Below, piece by piece: positions 1 through 8,331 of a stretch of 64,000 bases of DNA. This stretch comes from Acinetobacter sp. TGL-Y2 (GTDB taxonomy: Bacteria > Pseudomonadota > Gammaproteobacteria > Pseudomonadales > Moraxellaceae), in assembly GCF_001612555.1 (NCBI RefSeq), contig NZ_CP015110.1:558001-622000 (forward strand), read 5' to 3'. Every line of letters starts with the position of its first letter. Positions within the stretch are counted from its first letter, which is position 1. The position numbers and the translations under genes were made by a program. Below the pieces are notes generated by a model. That model searched no databases and was not told the origin of the DNA. It worked only from the letters and a program-made list of their open reading frames with translations.

Positions 1-283
1 GATTAACTCAGACTTCCCAGCAACGGATGTTGTGCTTGTGATTGGTGCGAATGATGTGGTTAACCCTGCAGCAAAAGATGATCCAACGTCACCGATCTAT
101 GGCATGCCAATTTTGGAGGCGCATAAAGCACGTACCATTATGGTGATCAAGCGTTCTATGGCGACAGGTTATGCAGGTTTAGACAATGACTTGTTCTATA
201 ACGACAAGACCATGATGATCTTTGGTGATGCGAAGAAAGTGGTCGAAGATATGACCAAAGCCATTAATGGGAATGGTCACTAA
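1..283 (+). CDS. pntB: NAD(P) transhydrogenase subunit beta, C-terminal end (partial)
   Basis: The gene enters from the left edge, open from base 2, so only about the last 93 residues are visible. They match the C-terminal NADP(H)-binding domain (dIII) of PntB: a nucleotide-fold strand ending in [10 protein letters not shown], then [13 protein letters not shown], then [17 protein letters not shown], all hallmark dIII segments. PntAB is the inner-membrane proton-translocating transhydrogenase that makes NADPH from NADH using the proton gradient; dIII faces the cytoplasm. The stop is followed by about 110 bp without genes and a hairpin terminator. The identity is secure; nothing can be said about the missing N-terminal and membrane parts. 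Confidence 0.93.
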   Translation, partial: INSDFPATDVVLVIGANDVVNPAAKDDPTSPIYGMPILEAHKARTIMVIKRSMATGYAGLDNDLFYNDKTMMIFGDAKKVVEDMTKAINGNGH

Positions 284-392
284 GACTTGCATGTTAATCG
301 GTTAACTTTTCGCTGAAAGGCTGATGTATCTCTTCGTCTTTCTTCAAAGATGAAACTTAAAAATATCTACAGTAAATAGTTATAGAGAAAAT

Positions 393-419
393 AAAAAACC
401 ACCTTCGGGTGGTTTTTTA
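393..419 (+). terminator. Rho-independent terminator after pntB
   Basis: AACCACC, loop TTCG, GGTGGTT, then a T run; A-rich on the left, so it could act in both directions. It lies about 110 bp after the pntB stop. Confidence 0.85.
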
Positions 420-467
420 TTTTCAGTATTCGCATTTCACATTTTTTAATGTCTTTAGAGCAGACAT

Positions 468-496
468 TAAAAAAGCGACTTCAAGTCGCTTTTAAA
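468..496 (-). terminator. Terminator for rsfS
   Basis: The stem AAAAGCGACTT/AAGTCGCTTTT lies just beyond the minus-strand rsfS stop. The A run on its left gives a U tract on the minus transcript. Confidence 0.75.
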
Positions 497-501
497 ATTT
501 T

Positions 502-903
502 TTACGCTACAGATTCTGCTGTATTGCGCCATAAGCTTTCTAGATCATAGAATTTACGTGCAGTAGGAAGCATTAAATGAACTACAACGAAACCTAGATC
601 AACAAGGATCCATTCTGCATCGCTTTCACCTTCGACACCAATCGGGCGAAAACCAGCTTTACGTGCTTCTTCAGCAACGTTGTTAGCCAATGCTTTCACA
701 TGACGGGTAGATGTGCCAGATGCAATCACGATAGCATCCGCAACATTACTAATCGCACTGATATCCATAACCGTGATATCTTTAGCTTTTACGTCTAGCA
801 ATGCCTCTTGTACAACTTTCAAACAAGTTTGTACGTCTTTAGATTGAGAATTCATTGAGAGTTCGTGAGAATTAGAAGCGCCGGGCGATGGTTCTAAATT
901 CAT
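502..903 (-). CDS. rsfS: Ribosomal silencing factor RsfS
   Basis: RsfS (formerly YbeB/Iojap) binds ribosomal protein L14 and blocks joining of the 30S and 50S subunits during starvation. The protein shows the family core: VVQEALLDVKAKDITVMDI, then IVIASGTSTRHVKALA, then the WILVDLGFVVVHLM strand and ARKFYDLESLW near the end. I place the start at the ATG whose first base is 903 (133 aa). A TTG at 933 would add ten residues and an internal ATG at 855 would remove sixteen; none has a strong, well-spaced Shine-Dalgarno, so the N-terminus is uncertain. The first ~25 residues (rich in S, N, P) are an extension relative to the family core. The gene is monocistronic, with its own terminator. Confidence 0.93.
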   Translation of the reverse strand: MNLEPSPGASNSHELSMNSQSKDVQTCLKVVQEALLDVKAKDITVMDISAISNVADAIVIASGTSTRHVKALANNVAEEARKAGFRPIGVEGESDAEWILVDLGFVVVHLMLPTARKFYDLESLWRNTAESVA

Positions 904-996
904 GAGAAGTGTTTTTTCCTGACTATAACTCAATCTATAACTATAGCGCTTTTATGTAAAAAATTCAAATTTAGCGTTGAATAATTGATTAAGCGC

Positions 997-1779
997 TTAT
1001 TTTGCAAAGTAATTATTTTTCCAAGCAAAAGATGCAGCTGAATCTGATATGGGTTTATATTCAGCGGCGACATATCCTAAGTATGAACTTGTCTTTAAAT
1101 ACTCAAAAATTTCCTGAAAATGGATGTCTGCTGTGTCGGGTTGATGGCGTCCCGGGCAGTCTGCAAACTGGATATGACCAATCTGTGCAATATTTTCTTT
1201 GAGTGCGTCCAGTACATTTTCTTGCATCATCGCCATATGGTAGCAATCAAACTGCATTTTCAAGGCAGGGTGTTGTACCGCTTCTAACATTTCTTGTGCT
1301 TGTGCGATGTTTTGTATCAAGAAGCGAGGCATATCGATACCATTGATCATTTCAAACACAGGTTGAATGCGATATTGAGCCAGTTTCAAACAGGCATATT
1401 TTAAGTTGTTTGCGAGGGTATTCAGACAGGGTAACAGGTCTGCATCAATAGGTTGTTTACCTGCTAAAATATTCACTTGTGGTACAGCAAGTGCCGTTGC
1501 ATACTCAATGGCAAGCTCAAGCGCTTGGCTAAATTGAACTTCGGCCCCAGGGACCCCTGCTATGCCATTACCTCCCTGCATCAAATCCCCAGCAGGGACG
1601 TTGATCAGACAAAGTGTTAAATGGTGCAGATCGAGTTGTGTACGAATATCAGCAATGCTGAGCTCATAAGGAAACTGAATTTCAACTGTGGAAAATCCAT
1701 GTTTAGCCGCCAACGCAAAGCGCTCGATCAGTGGCACTTCAGTAAAAATCATGGATAAGTTAACCGCGAGTTGAATCAT
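997..1779 (-). CDS. Hydroxypyruvate isomerase family TIM-barrel protein
   Basis: A 260-aa sugar-phosphate-isomerase-like TIM barrel. It has the family pattern of an N-terminal strand and helix (LSMIFTEVPLIERFALAAKHGF, followed by VEIQFPYE), a metal-site glutamate in FEMINGIDMP, a metal-ligand segment MQFDCYHMAMM, and GHIQFADCPGRHQPDT near the C-terminus, all typical of Hyi/Gip proteins that interconvert hydroxypyruvate and tartronate semialdehyde. It is the last gene of a three-gene minus-strand operon, 31 bp after a beta-hydroxyacid dehydrogenase that could reduce tartronate semialdehyde; the pairing supports a glyoxylate/hydroxypyruvate role. No glyoxylate carboligase is seen in the window, so the substrate is inferred. 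Confidence 0.82.
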   Translation of the reverse strand: MIQLAVNLSMIFTEVPLIERFALAAKHGFSTVEIQFPYELSIADIRTQLDLHHLTLCLINVPAGDLMQGGNGIAGVPGAEVQFSQALELAIEYATALAVPQVNILAGKQPIDADLLPCLNTLANNLKYACLKLAQYRIQPVFEMINGIDMPRFLIQNIAQAQEMLEAVQHPALKMQFDCYHMAMMQENVLDALKENIAQIGHIQFADCPGRHQPDTADIHFQEIFEYLKTSSYLGYVAAEYKPISDSAASFAWKNNYFAK

Positions 1780-1810
1780 GTGAGTGCCTCATGCAAAAGC
1801 GTTGTCAATG

Positions 1811-2677
1811 TTATTTTTCGACGTGTTGAATCATGGTTGCTAAATCTGTTTCAGCAAACCCGTGCTGTTGATGCGCATCGAGCTGTGCTAAAGCTTGCTT
1901 GGCAACGGGAATATTTAAATCATACTGTTTCGCCAGTTGAACGGCATTGTTCAAGTCTTTAGACAGCGTTTTGACTTTCCATTGCACGGGTTCAAACTGA
2001 TGCGCTGCCATACGCGGCGCTAAAATTTGAAAGGGTTTCGAGTCTGCAAAACCATCTGCTAGTGCAGGGGCAAGTAAGGTGGTATCTACACCTGCTTGCT
2101 GCGCCAGCGCTACCGCCTCTGCAATGAGCGTGCTATTTGCTGCAACAATCAACTGATTGCATATTTTGGTGGCTTGCCCCGTGCCTGTTTCCCCCATGCG
2201 TGTCACACGTTGTGAGAGCACAGTATAAATTGAGCTTAATTGTTCAATTTTGGCTGAATCACCGCCTGCGAAAACGACCAAACTGCCATTTTCCGCACCT
2301 GCTGTGCCACCTGATACAGGAGAGTCAATCCATGTTACGCCGTATTGATCAGCCTGTTCTGCCAAAACCTGGGTTTTACCCACAGACAGACTGGAGAAAT
2401 CCACAAGAATTTGATCGGGCTGTAAATAGTTTTTGATTTGATCGAAAACGCTTTGCACAGCGTGATCATCAGACAGACACAGTAAAATCACGGGATAGGA
2501 TGCAATGTTATTCAGTTGAAGCGCCTCAGCTCCGTTATCGATTAAAGGCTCGCAGGCACTGGCGGTTCTGTTCCATACCGCAACCTCATAACCTGCTTGA
2601 ATCAAACGCGTCGCCATACGGCTACCCATTAAACCCATACCTAAAAAAGCAATCTTGCTCTTCACACTCAAACTCAT
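1811..2677 (-). CDS. NAD(P)-dependent beta-hydroxyacid dehydrogenase (tartronate semialdehyde reductase-like)
   Basis: A 288-aa member of the 3-hydroxyisobutyrate dehydrogenase family. The N-terminal Rossmann motif is FLGMGLMGSRMA (residues ~11-22), the substrate-binding signature is DSPVSGGTAGAENGSL (~118-133), and the catalytic-lysine helix is GTGQATKICNQL (~167-178, Lys of KICNQ). Known members reduce 2-hydroxy-3-oxopropionate to glycerate or oxidise 3-hydroxyisobutyrate. Its place between a crotonase-family gene (12 bp upstream) and a hydroxypyruvate isomerase-like gene (31 bp downstream) fits either glyoxylate/glycerate metabolism or a branched C4 acid route. The symbol is left blank because the substrate cannot be read from sequence. 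Confidence 0.85.
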   Translation of the reverse strand: MSLSVKSKIAFLGMGLMGSRMATRLIQAGYEVAVWNRTASACEPLIDNGAEALQLNNIASYPVILLCLSDDHAVQSVFDQIKNYLQPDQILVDFSSLSVGKTQVLAEQADQYGVTWIDSPVSGGTAGAENGSLVVFAGGDSAKIEQLSSIYTVLSQRVTRMGETGTGQATKICNQLIVAANSTLIAEAVALAQQAGVDTTLLAPALADGFADSKPFQILAPRMAAHQFEPVQWKVKTLSKDLNNAVQLAKQYDLNIPVAKQALAQLDAHQQHGFAETDLATMIQHVEK

Positions 2678-2689
2678 GCTGCACCTATG

Positions 2690-3478
2690 TTATTTATATT
2701 GGCGAGGTAAAAATTCGATGTCTGGATTTTTGTCTTTTTTGCGGGCAATTTGACTGTTTTTTCCCAAAAGAAGTTTTAACTGCCAAATTTTCTCTAAACG
2801 TAAAGATTTTTGCGGACTGTGCTCCATGGCATCGAGCACCTGTTTTACCGCTGCAAGCGCATCTGGCGAGCGCTGCATCATTTCTTCGGCAAGAAGCTCA
2901 GCTTTCTCAAGTGGTGTTTCGGCTAAATGCGTGACTAAACCGATGTCTTTGGCATATTCAGCATTAAAAATACGTGCCGTGAGTGACAGTTCTTTGGCTA
3001 AATCCACCCCAATAATGCCTTTAATTGAACGGGTTAAGCCCATATCGGGCACCAAGCCCCAGCGCGTTTCCATAATCGACATTTGCGTTTGAGGGTGGGC
3101 AATACGAATATCTGCGGCCAGTGCCAACTGCATGCCTGCGCCAAAACAGTAACCTTCAATTGCGGCAATGACTGGAACAGGAAGTTCTTGCCAGATCAGA
3201 AAGGCTTTTTGAAATAAGCTCTGACCGGGTTTAATCAGCTCCCAAGCGGCATAGGCTCTATTCTTAGGATTGTTTAAATCTGCAAGGTCAATCCCCGCAC
3301 TAAACACAGATGCTTCACCAGTTAAAATCACACAGCGAATACTTCGATCTTTTTGAATCTTTTTTGCGGTGGTCACCAGTTCTTGTAATAGGGCAAAACT
3401 CATCGCATTGCGTTTATCAGGACGGTTCAAATAGACCGTTGCAATGCCATTCTTTTTTTCGATGCGCAGTAAAGCCAT
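2690..3478 (-). CDS. Enoyl-CoA hydratase/isomerase family (crotonase) protein
   Basis: A 262-aa crotonase. The oxyanion-hole segments are present: VFSAGIDLADL (about residues 58-68) and EGYCFGAGMQLALAADIRIA (about 108-127). The usual second catalytic Glu position is followed by MSIMETRWGLVPDMGL. Crotonases hydrate, isomerise or cleave acyl-CoA thioesters in the cytoplasm, and many lack a predictable substrate. It is first in the operon with the hydroxyacid dehydrogenase and hydroxypyruvate isomerase-like genes, so it may feed a hydroxyacyl-derived intermediate into them. Length is normal for the family, and the start ATG is immediately upstream of a conserved first strand (MALLRIEKKNGIATVYLNRP). 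Confidence 0.87.
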   Translation of the reverse strand: MALLRIEKKNGIATVYLNRPDKRNAMSFALLQELVTTAKKIQKDRSIRCVILTGEASVFSAGIDLADLNNPKNRAYAAWELIKPGQSLFQKAFLIWQELPVPVIAAIEGYCFGAGMQLALAADIRIAHPQTQMSIMETRWGLVPDMGLTRSIKGIIGVDLAKELSLTARIFNAEYAKDIGLVTHLAETPLEKAELLAEEMMQRSPDALAAVKQVLDAMEHSPQKSLRLEKIWQLKLLLGKNSQIARKKDKNPDIEFLPRQYK

Positions 3479-3559
3479 GATTCCTACTCTTGATTATTGT
3501 TCCAGGGGGTCAAGCATAGCATGTGTATTTCTGACTGACATGACAGGGCAGTCACGCAA

Positions 3560-3583
3560 AAATGCCCGCTTGGCAAGGCATTC
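3560..3583 (-). terminator. Weak terminator downstream of gacS
   Basis: On the minus strand AATGCC, a 10-nt loop, GGCATT and a short U run follow the gacS stop by about 25 bp. The stem is short, so support is moderate. Confidence 0.45.
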
Positions 3584-3606
3584 ATTTCTACATTGAACAT
3601 TCGGGT

Positions 3607-6411
3607 TTATGCGTTAAAGATATGCTTGGCTGCATTTTCAACCTGTTCAATCGCATGTTGTAGCTGAGTCAAGCGATCGAAAGTGCCTTGAATAAAATGC
3701 TCATCCGCTTTACGTCTTTCTTTACGCAAAATTGATAGGTATTGTTCAAATTCACCCGTGATCTGTTGCAGCTGCGGCGTGCCCACATAACGTGTGGCGC
3801 CATACAGTCGATGTAAAACATGCTCGAGCTGTGGGAAATCTTCCATTTCAATGAGTTGTTCAATTTCATGCAGTTCGGTCGGAAAGCTATCGACTAGCAT
3901 TTTCAATAAATCTTGGGCTAAATCTTCTTTATTGGCCGCCAATTGAATCGATTGATTCCAATCCAAAATACTGCTGTCTAAGCTTTCAATTCGTAACACT
4001 TTGTCTTGGGTTTTCAGTGGACTGATAAATTTATCACTGGTCCACTGCGTCAAGATATGAATAATTTGATCCATTTGAATCGGCTTGGTGACATAGTCAT
4101 CCATGCCAACTTTAAGTAATTTTTGTTTTTCATCAGCCAAAGCATGTGCAGTCAGCGCAATAATGGGAATACGCATGCCTTCAATGGTTGATTCTAGTGA
4201 GCGAATGGCTCGGGTGGTATCAATTCCAGACATCACTGGCATTTGAATGTCCATAAAAATTAAATCAAACGGTTTTTCTTTGTTTTGAATTCCTTTTTGC
4301 AAGATCTGTAAAGCCTCTTGCCCACTTTGCGCTTTGGTGGTGTGGACATTAATTTCACCGAGTAAAGCTTCGAGGACGATCAAGTTCGGTAAATGATCAT
4401 CCACCGCCAAAATGTGGAGATCGAGTGCTTTGAAATCATCATGGGGTTCAAGCTCAAAGACTGGTTTATTTTCTAACAGTTGAATCAGTGAAGTGCGACT
4501 TAAGGGTTGATACAATGGACGCGCTTTGTATTCATTGAGCATGTTGAGATCTAATACCATTTGATAGCCATACACCGCCAAATGACCGTGATAACGCCCA
4601 CGAATTTCTTTGAGTAAGGCTTCCGAATCGCCACTGTGATCCACAATCAGCCATGTGTTTTCAGCATCAAGTTTCTGCGAATTAAGGCGACTGAATAAAT
4701 CTAAAATAGAAGGCGATTCAGTATGTTGTACTTGATAGTTTTCTAAATAATGACGCAGTACATTGGCTGTTGCAGGGTGTGCCAAATATGAGACAACGTG
4801 TATATCTTTAAAGACTGGATGCAGAATTTCTTCTTCATCAACGCTAAATTTAGCGGTAAACCAAAAAGTGGAGCCTTTTTCAGTGGGTGCGCGTTCTTGA
4901 TTGTCTTCAAAGCCAATTTGACCCTGCATTAAGCTGACCAATTGTTTGGAAATTGCGAGTCCCAAACCTGTTCCACCAAACTGACGCGTAACGGATGCAT
5001 CACCTTGAGAAAAGGATTCAAACAAACGTTTTCGGTCTGTTCCACTTAAGCCAATACCACTGTCTTGCACACTAAAATGCAGGACACATTGTCCAATATC
5101 GTCATGTTCCATCCGCGCACGCACAATGATTTCACCATCGGGGGTGAACTTAATCCCATTTGAAATCAGATTGGTCAGCACTTGCTTAAAGCGTAGCGCA
5201 TCACCAACGACATGTTTGGGTACAGTGTCAGCATAATAAAATGCCATATCAATTTGCTTTTGTGCAGCCAGCGGAGAAAGCATGTCCATGACATCGAAAA
5301 TGGCTTCTTCCAAATCGAATGGCGCCGTTTCAAGTTCAAGTTTGCCTGCATCAATTTTAGAGAAGTCTAATACATCGTTAATGAGTGCCAAGAGATGTGC
5401 AGAGGATTTTCGAATGGTTTGCAAATACAGACTTTGATCATTGCTGAGATTGTCTTGGCGTAACAGTAAATGAATAAAACCATCAATACTGTTCAGTGGT
5501 GTTCTGAGTTCATGACTGATATTCGCCAGAAATACAGACTTGGCTTGGTTGGATGAAATCGCTTGGTCACGGGCTTGTTTATAGGTAATGTTTTGGACTT
5601 CAAGCGTATCTAAAGTGCGACGTAAATCATCTTCAGTTTGTTCGGTATGTTCTTTGAGTTCTAAAAAGCTAAAGTGTAATCGTTTCACCACATTGGCAAT
5701 GTCACGCTGTAACAGTCTCAGCTCACCAGTACTGTTAATCACCATATGCTGATCGAGCGTGTCGACATTTAAACGCTGTAATTGCATACGAATTTCGTAC
5801 ATCGGCGCAATCCAACGTCTTGAATAAAAATTTAAACACAAAAGTAACAGTAAAAGCGTCAGTAAACCGGTGGTAATCAGCACGATAAACACACGATATT
5901 GTGAAATGGCCAAGGGCTGATTGTCCAGTTCAATCACCAGCCAGCGTGGGCTTTGATTGGGGGTGTCTAGCTTGATGCCAAAGACATTATTTTTTCGACC
6001 ATGGATCGGACCAAAAAATGTTTTTTTAGTGGGGAATTTAGGCCAAGTCTGATCACTCTGGTAACCAAAGCTTAAATAATTCTTTTGATTTTGATCTAAA
6101 ATGGCAGCGCTGATTAAATACTTTTCATTAAACATTCTTTGTAAAATGCTTTGCGCATAAGTGTGCTGTTTCGGGTCTTCGGACGCATTCAGCATCAATA
6201 CAATTTGTTCGGTGCTGTATTTATGTCGACTCAAAATCGCATTGGCTGCAAATTTTTGTTCTGATTTTGCTGAATTGGATGTTTCGCTTAAAACCAGCGC
6301 AGAACCCACACTTGCCAGTACCGCAATAGGCACAAAAATGAGCGCAATAAGTTGCCCATACGCATGATTGAGTTTTAAGCGATTGAAGAGTTTTTTATTA
6401 AAATTCGACAT
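3607..6411 (-). CDS. gacS: Hybrid sensor histidine kinase GacS/BarA
   Basis: A 934-aa tripartite inner-membrane hybrid kinase. Order: TM1 (~20-42), a periplasmic domain (~43-172), TM2 (~174-196), HAMP (~197-250), HisKA with phospho-His300 in NISHELRTPLNS, HATPase (NLISNGIKFTPDG ~414; FGGTGLGLAIS ~478), then a poorly conserved receiver-like stretch (~535-650). A full receiver follows with Asp721 in FMDIQMPVMSG and the Lys of VTKPIQM (~777), then a C-terminal Hpt with His867 in LHRLYGA. This is the BarA/GacS plan; the partner is the response regulator GacA, which is not in this window. In Acinetobacter GacSA controls virulence and aromatic catabolism. The gene is divergent from cysM, as is usual for the genus. 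The first receiver region appears degenerate. Confidence 0.94.
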   Translation of the reverse strand: MSNFNKKLFNRLKLNHAYGQLIALIFVPIAVLASVGSALVLSETSNSAKSEQKFAANAILSRHKYSTEQIVLMLNASEDPKQHTYAQSILQRMFNEKYLISAAILDQNQKNYLSFGYQSDQTWPKFPTKKTFFGPIHGRKNNVFGIKLDTPNQSPRWLVIELDNQPLAISQYRVFIVLITTGLLTLLLLLLCLNFYSRRWIAPMYEIRMQLQRLNVDTLDQHMVINSTGELRLLQRDIANVVKRLHFSFLELKEHTEQTEDDLRRTLDTLEVQNITYKQARDQAISSNQAKSVFLANISHELRTPLNSIDGFIHLLLRQDNLSNDQSLYLQTIRKSSAHLLALINDVLDFSKIDAGKLELETAPFDLEEAIFDVMDMLSPLAAQKQIDMAFYYADTVPKHVVGDALRFKQVLTNLISNGIKFTPDGEIIVRARMEHDDIGQCVLHFSVQDSGIGLSGTDRKRLFESFSQGDASVTRQFGGTGLGLAISKQLVSLMQGQIGFEDNQERAPTEKGSTFWFTAKFSVDEEEILHPVFKDIHVVSYLAHPATANVLRHYLENYQVQHTESPSILDLFSRLNSQKLDAENTWLIVDHSGDSEALLKEIRGRYHGHLAVYGYQMVLDLNMLNEYKARPLYQPLSRTSLIQLLENKPVFELEPHDDFKALDLHILAVDDHLPNLIVLEALLGEINVHTTKAQSGQEALQILQKGIQNKEKPFDLIFMDIQMPVMSGIDTTRAIRSLESTIEGMRIPIIALTAHALADEKQKLLKVGMDDYVTKPIQMDQIIHILTQWTSDKFISPLKTQDKVLRIESLDSSILDWNQSIQLAANKEDLAQDLLKMLVDSFPTELHEIEQLIEMEDFPQLEHVLHRLYGATRYVGTPQLQQITGEFEQYLSILRKERRKADEHFIQGTFDRLTQLQHAIEQVENAAKHIFNA

Positions 6412-6562
6412 GTGTAGAGTGACCCATTCCCCATTTGGGGGATATTAGCATGCTTTATAAAAATGGCGGCGCTTTAATCACATCCAATAAAAAGCCTGTG
6501 AAGTTAATGCAGAAGGGTGCTTTTTTTCATACAATAGCGCTACCTCGATCTAGGTGCAAATA

Positions 6563-7483
6563 ATGAGTAACACACAACCTGATTTCTTAGCAGACGAATT
6601 TTTGTTAGACCATTATGTCGGGAAAACGCCATTGGTCAGGCTGCAGCGTCTGGCGAGTCATACTCAAGCGACTCTACTTGCAAAACTGGAAGGGAATAAT
6701 CCAGCAGGTTCTGTGAAAGATCGTCCTGCCTATAACATGATTATGCAAGCTGAAAAGCGTGGACAGATTAAACTGGGTGATACACTGATTGAGGCAACCA
6801 GCGGAAATACCGGCATTGCACTGGCAATGGTGGCAGCAATGCGTGGTTATCAAATGAAGCTGATCATGCCTGCAAGTTCTAGCCAAGAGCGTAAAGACGC
6901 GATGCGGGCATATGGCGCAGAGTTGATTGATGCTGAAAATATGGAACAAGCGCGGGATATGGCGCTTCAGATGGAAAAAGACGGATTAGGCTTGGTACTG
7001 AACCAGTTTGGAAATCCTGACAATGTTGAGGCGCATTATCTCACCACAGGTCCTGAAATTTGGCAGCAAACTGGAGGTAAAATTACCCATTTCGTGAGTT
7101 CCATGGGAACCACGGGCACGATCATGGGGATTTCAAAATATTTGAAAGAACAAAATCCTGATATTCAAATTATTGGTTTACAGCCTTCAGAAGGTTCAAA
7201 TATTGCCGGTATTCGCCGTTGGCCTCAAGAATATTTACCGACCATTTTTGATGCGAAGCGTGTTGATCAAATTATGGATATCCCGCAAATTGAAGCGGAG
7301 AAAACCGCACGTAGTCTGGCACGAAAAGAAGGCATTAGTGCCGGAACTTCTTCTGGCGGTGCAGTGTGGGCCTCAGTGAAAATTGCTGAACAGCATCCAG
7401 ATGCTGTGATTGTCTGCATTGTGTGTGATCGCGGTGATCGCTATTTATCGACAGGACTTTTTTCTGTTGAAGATGAAGAATAA
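6563..7483 (+). CDS. cysM: Cysteine synthase B
   Basis: A PLP enzyme making cysteine from O-acetylserine and sulfide or thiosulfate in the cytoplasm (306 aa). The PLP lysine is Lys52 in GSVKDRPAY; the substrate loop is EATSGNTGIALAM; the phosphate-binding region is SMGTTGTIMG; and the C-terminal SAGTSSGGAVWA is typical. The sequence resembles CysM more than CysK: LQPSEGSNIAGIRRWPQEYLPTIFD is a CysM-type active-site lid. An upstream GTG at 6554 is in frame, but TAGGTG lies 6-7 bases before the ATG at 6563, so I choose the ATG. Divergent from gacS; 17 bp before the exonuclease gene, so probably co-transcribed with it and with rlmD. Confidence 0.95.
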   Translation: MSNTQPDFLADEFLLDHYVGKTPLVRLQRLASHTQATLLAKLEGNNPAGSVKDRPAYNMIMQAEKRGQIKLGDTLIEATSGNTGIALAMVAAMRGYQMKLIMPASSSQERKDAMRAYGAELIDAENMEQARDMALQMEKDGLGLVLNQFGNPDNVEAHYLTTGPEIWQQTGGKITHFVSSMGTTGTIMGISKYLKEQNPDIQIIGLQPSEGSNIAGIRRWPQEYLPTIFDAKRVDQIMDIPQIEAEKTARSLARKEGISAGTSSGGAVWASVKIAEQHPDAVIVCIVCDRGDRYLSTGLFSVEDEE

Positions 7484-7500
7484 TGAAAAGAGAATAAATT

Positions 7501-8322
7501 ATGCGCTTACCTGTTTTGGTGTTTGATATTGAAACATTGACCGACCTCAAATCAGGAGCGCATTTATACGGCTTAGATTTGCCTCAGGAGAGTTTGGACA
7601 GTGCCTTAACTAAGCTGCGCCGTCAGGAATCTGGTTCGGAGTTTCAGCGTTTACCTTTACATGAAATTGTCTGTATCTCAGGGCTGTGGATTGATGAAAA
7701 AGGAGTAATGACCTTATTTTCATTTAGCCAAGAACAGTGGTCTGAAGCTGAAATTTTACAGAAATTTTTGTCGATTTTTGATAAACGCAATCCGACTTTA
7801 ATCAGTTGGAATGGTTCGCAATTTGATTTGCCTGTGATTTTATTTCGTGCCATGTATCATGGACTCTCTGCACCGAGTTTATTTGATCAAGGCGAAATTG
7901 ATTCGCAAAAGCGTTATAATAATTATCAGAACCGTTATCACCATCGTCATGTCGATTTAATGGATTTAATGGCCATGTTTAATGGGCGTAATTTTCAAAA
8001 ATTGGATGACATTGCTTACTTACTGGGTTATCCAGGTAAACGGGGTAAGACTGGCTATTATATTCCTGAATATGTTCGCACTCAGCAGTGGTTAGAACTC
8101 ACCAGCTATTGTGAAGGTGATGTGCTTAATACGTGGTTGGTTTACTTGCGCTTCCTATTGCTCAAAGGGCAAATTTTGCCTGAAGACCATCGTTTATGGA
8201 TTCAAGCCACGATTCATTATTTACAAGGTCAGCCGCAGCAGAAAGATTTTTTGCGCGTTTGGCAAGAAAGTTCGATTCAAACTGATTTTACAGCATCAGA
8301 TTTCCCTGTACCCCAACATTAG
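7501..8322 (+). CDS. Predicted 3'-5' exonuclease, PolB-exonuclease-like
   Basis: A 273-aa RNase H-fold protein of the family described as a predicted exonuclease related to the proofreading domain of family B polymerases (DNA_pol_B_exo2). The first acidic motif is VFDIETLTD at the N-terminus, the second is LISWNGSQFDLPVI (~100-113), and the third is a Tyr/Cys-Glu-Gly-Asp segment SYCEGDVLNTWLVYLRF (~202-218). It sits between cysM and rlmD in a tight plus-strand cluster. The biological role of this stand-alone exonuclease is unknown; nuclease activity is inferred from the preserved acidic residues. Confidence 0.86.
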   Translation: MRLPVLVFDIETLTDLKSGAHLYGLDLPQESLDSALTKLRRQESGSEFQRLPLHEIVCISGLWIDEKGVMTLFSFSQEQWSEAEILQKFLSIFDKRNPTLISWNGSQFDLPVILFRAMYHGLSAPSLFDQGEIDSQKRYNNYQNRYHHRHVDLMDLMAMFNGRNFQKLDDIAYLLGYPGKRGKTGYYIPEYVRTQQWLELTSYCEGDVLNTWLVYLRFLLLKGQILPEDHRLWIQATIHYLQGQPQQKDFLRVWQESSIQTDFTASDFPVPQH

Positions 8323-8331
8323 GTTATTTCT

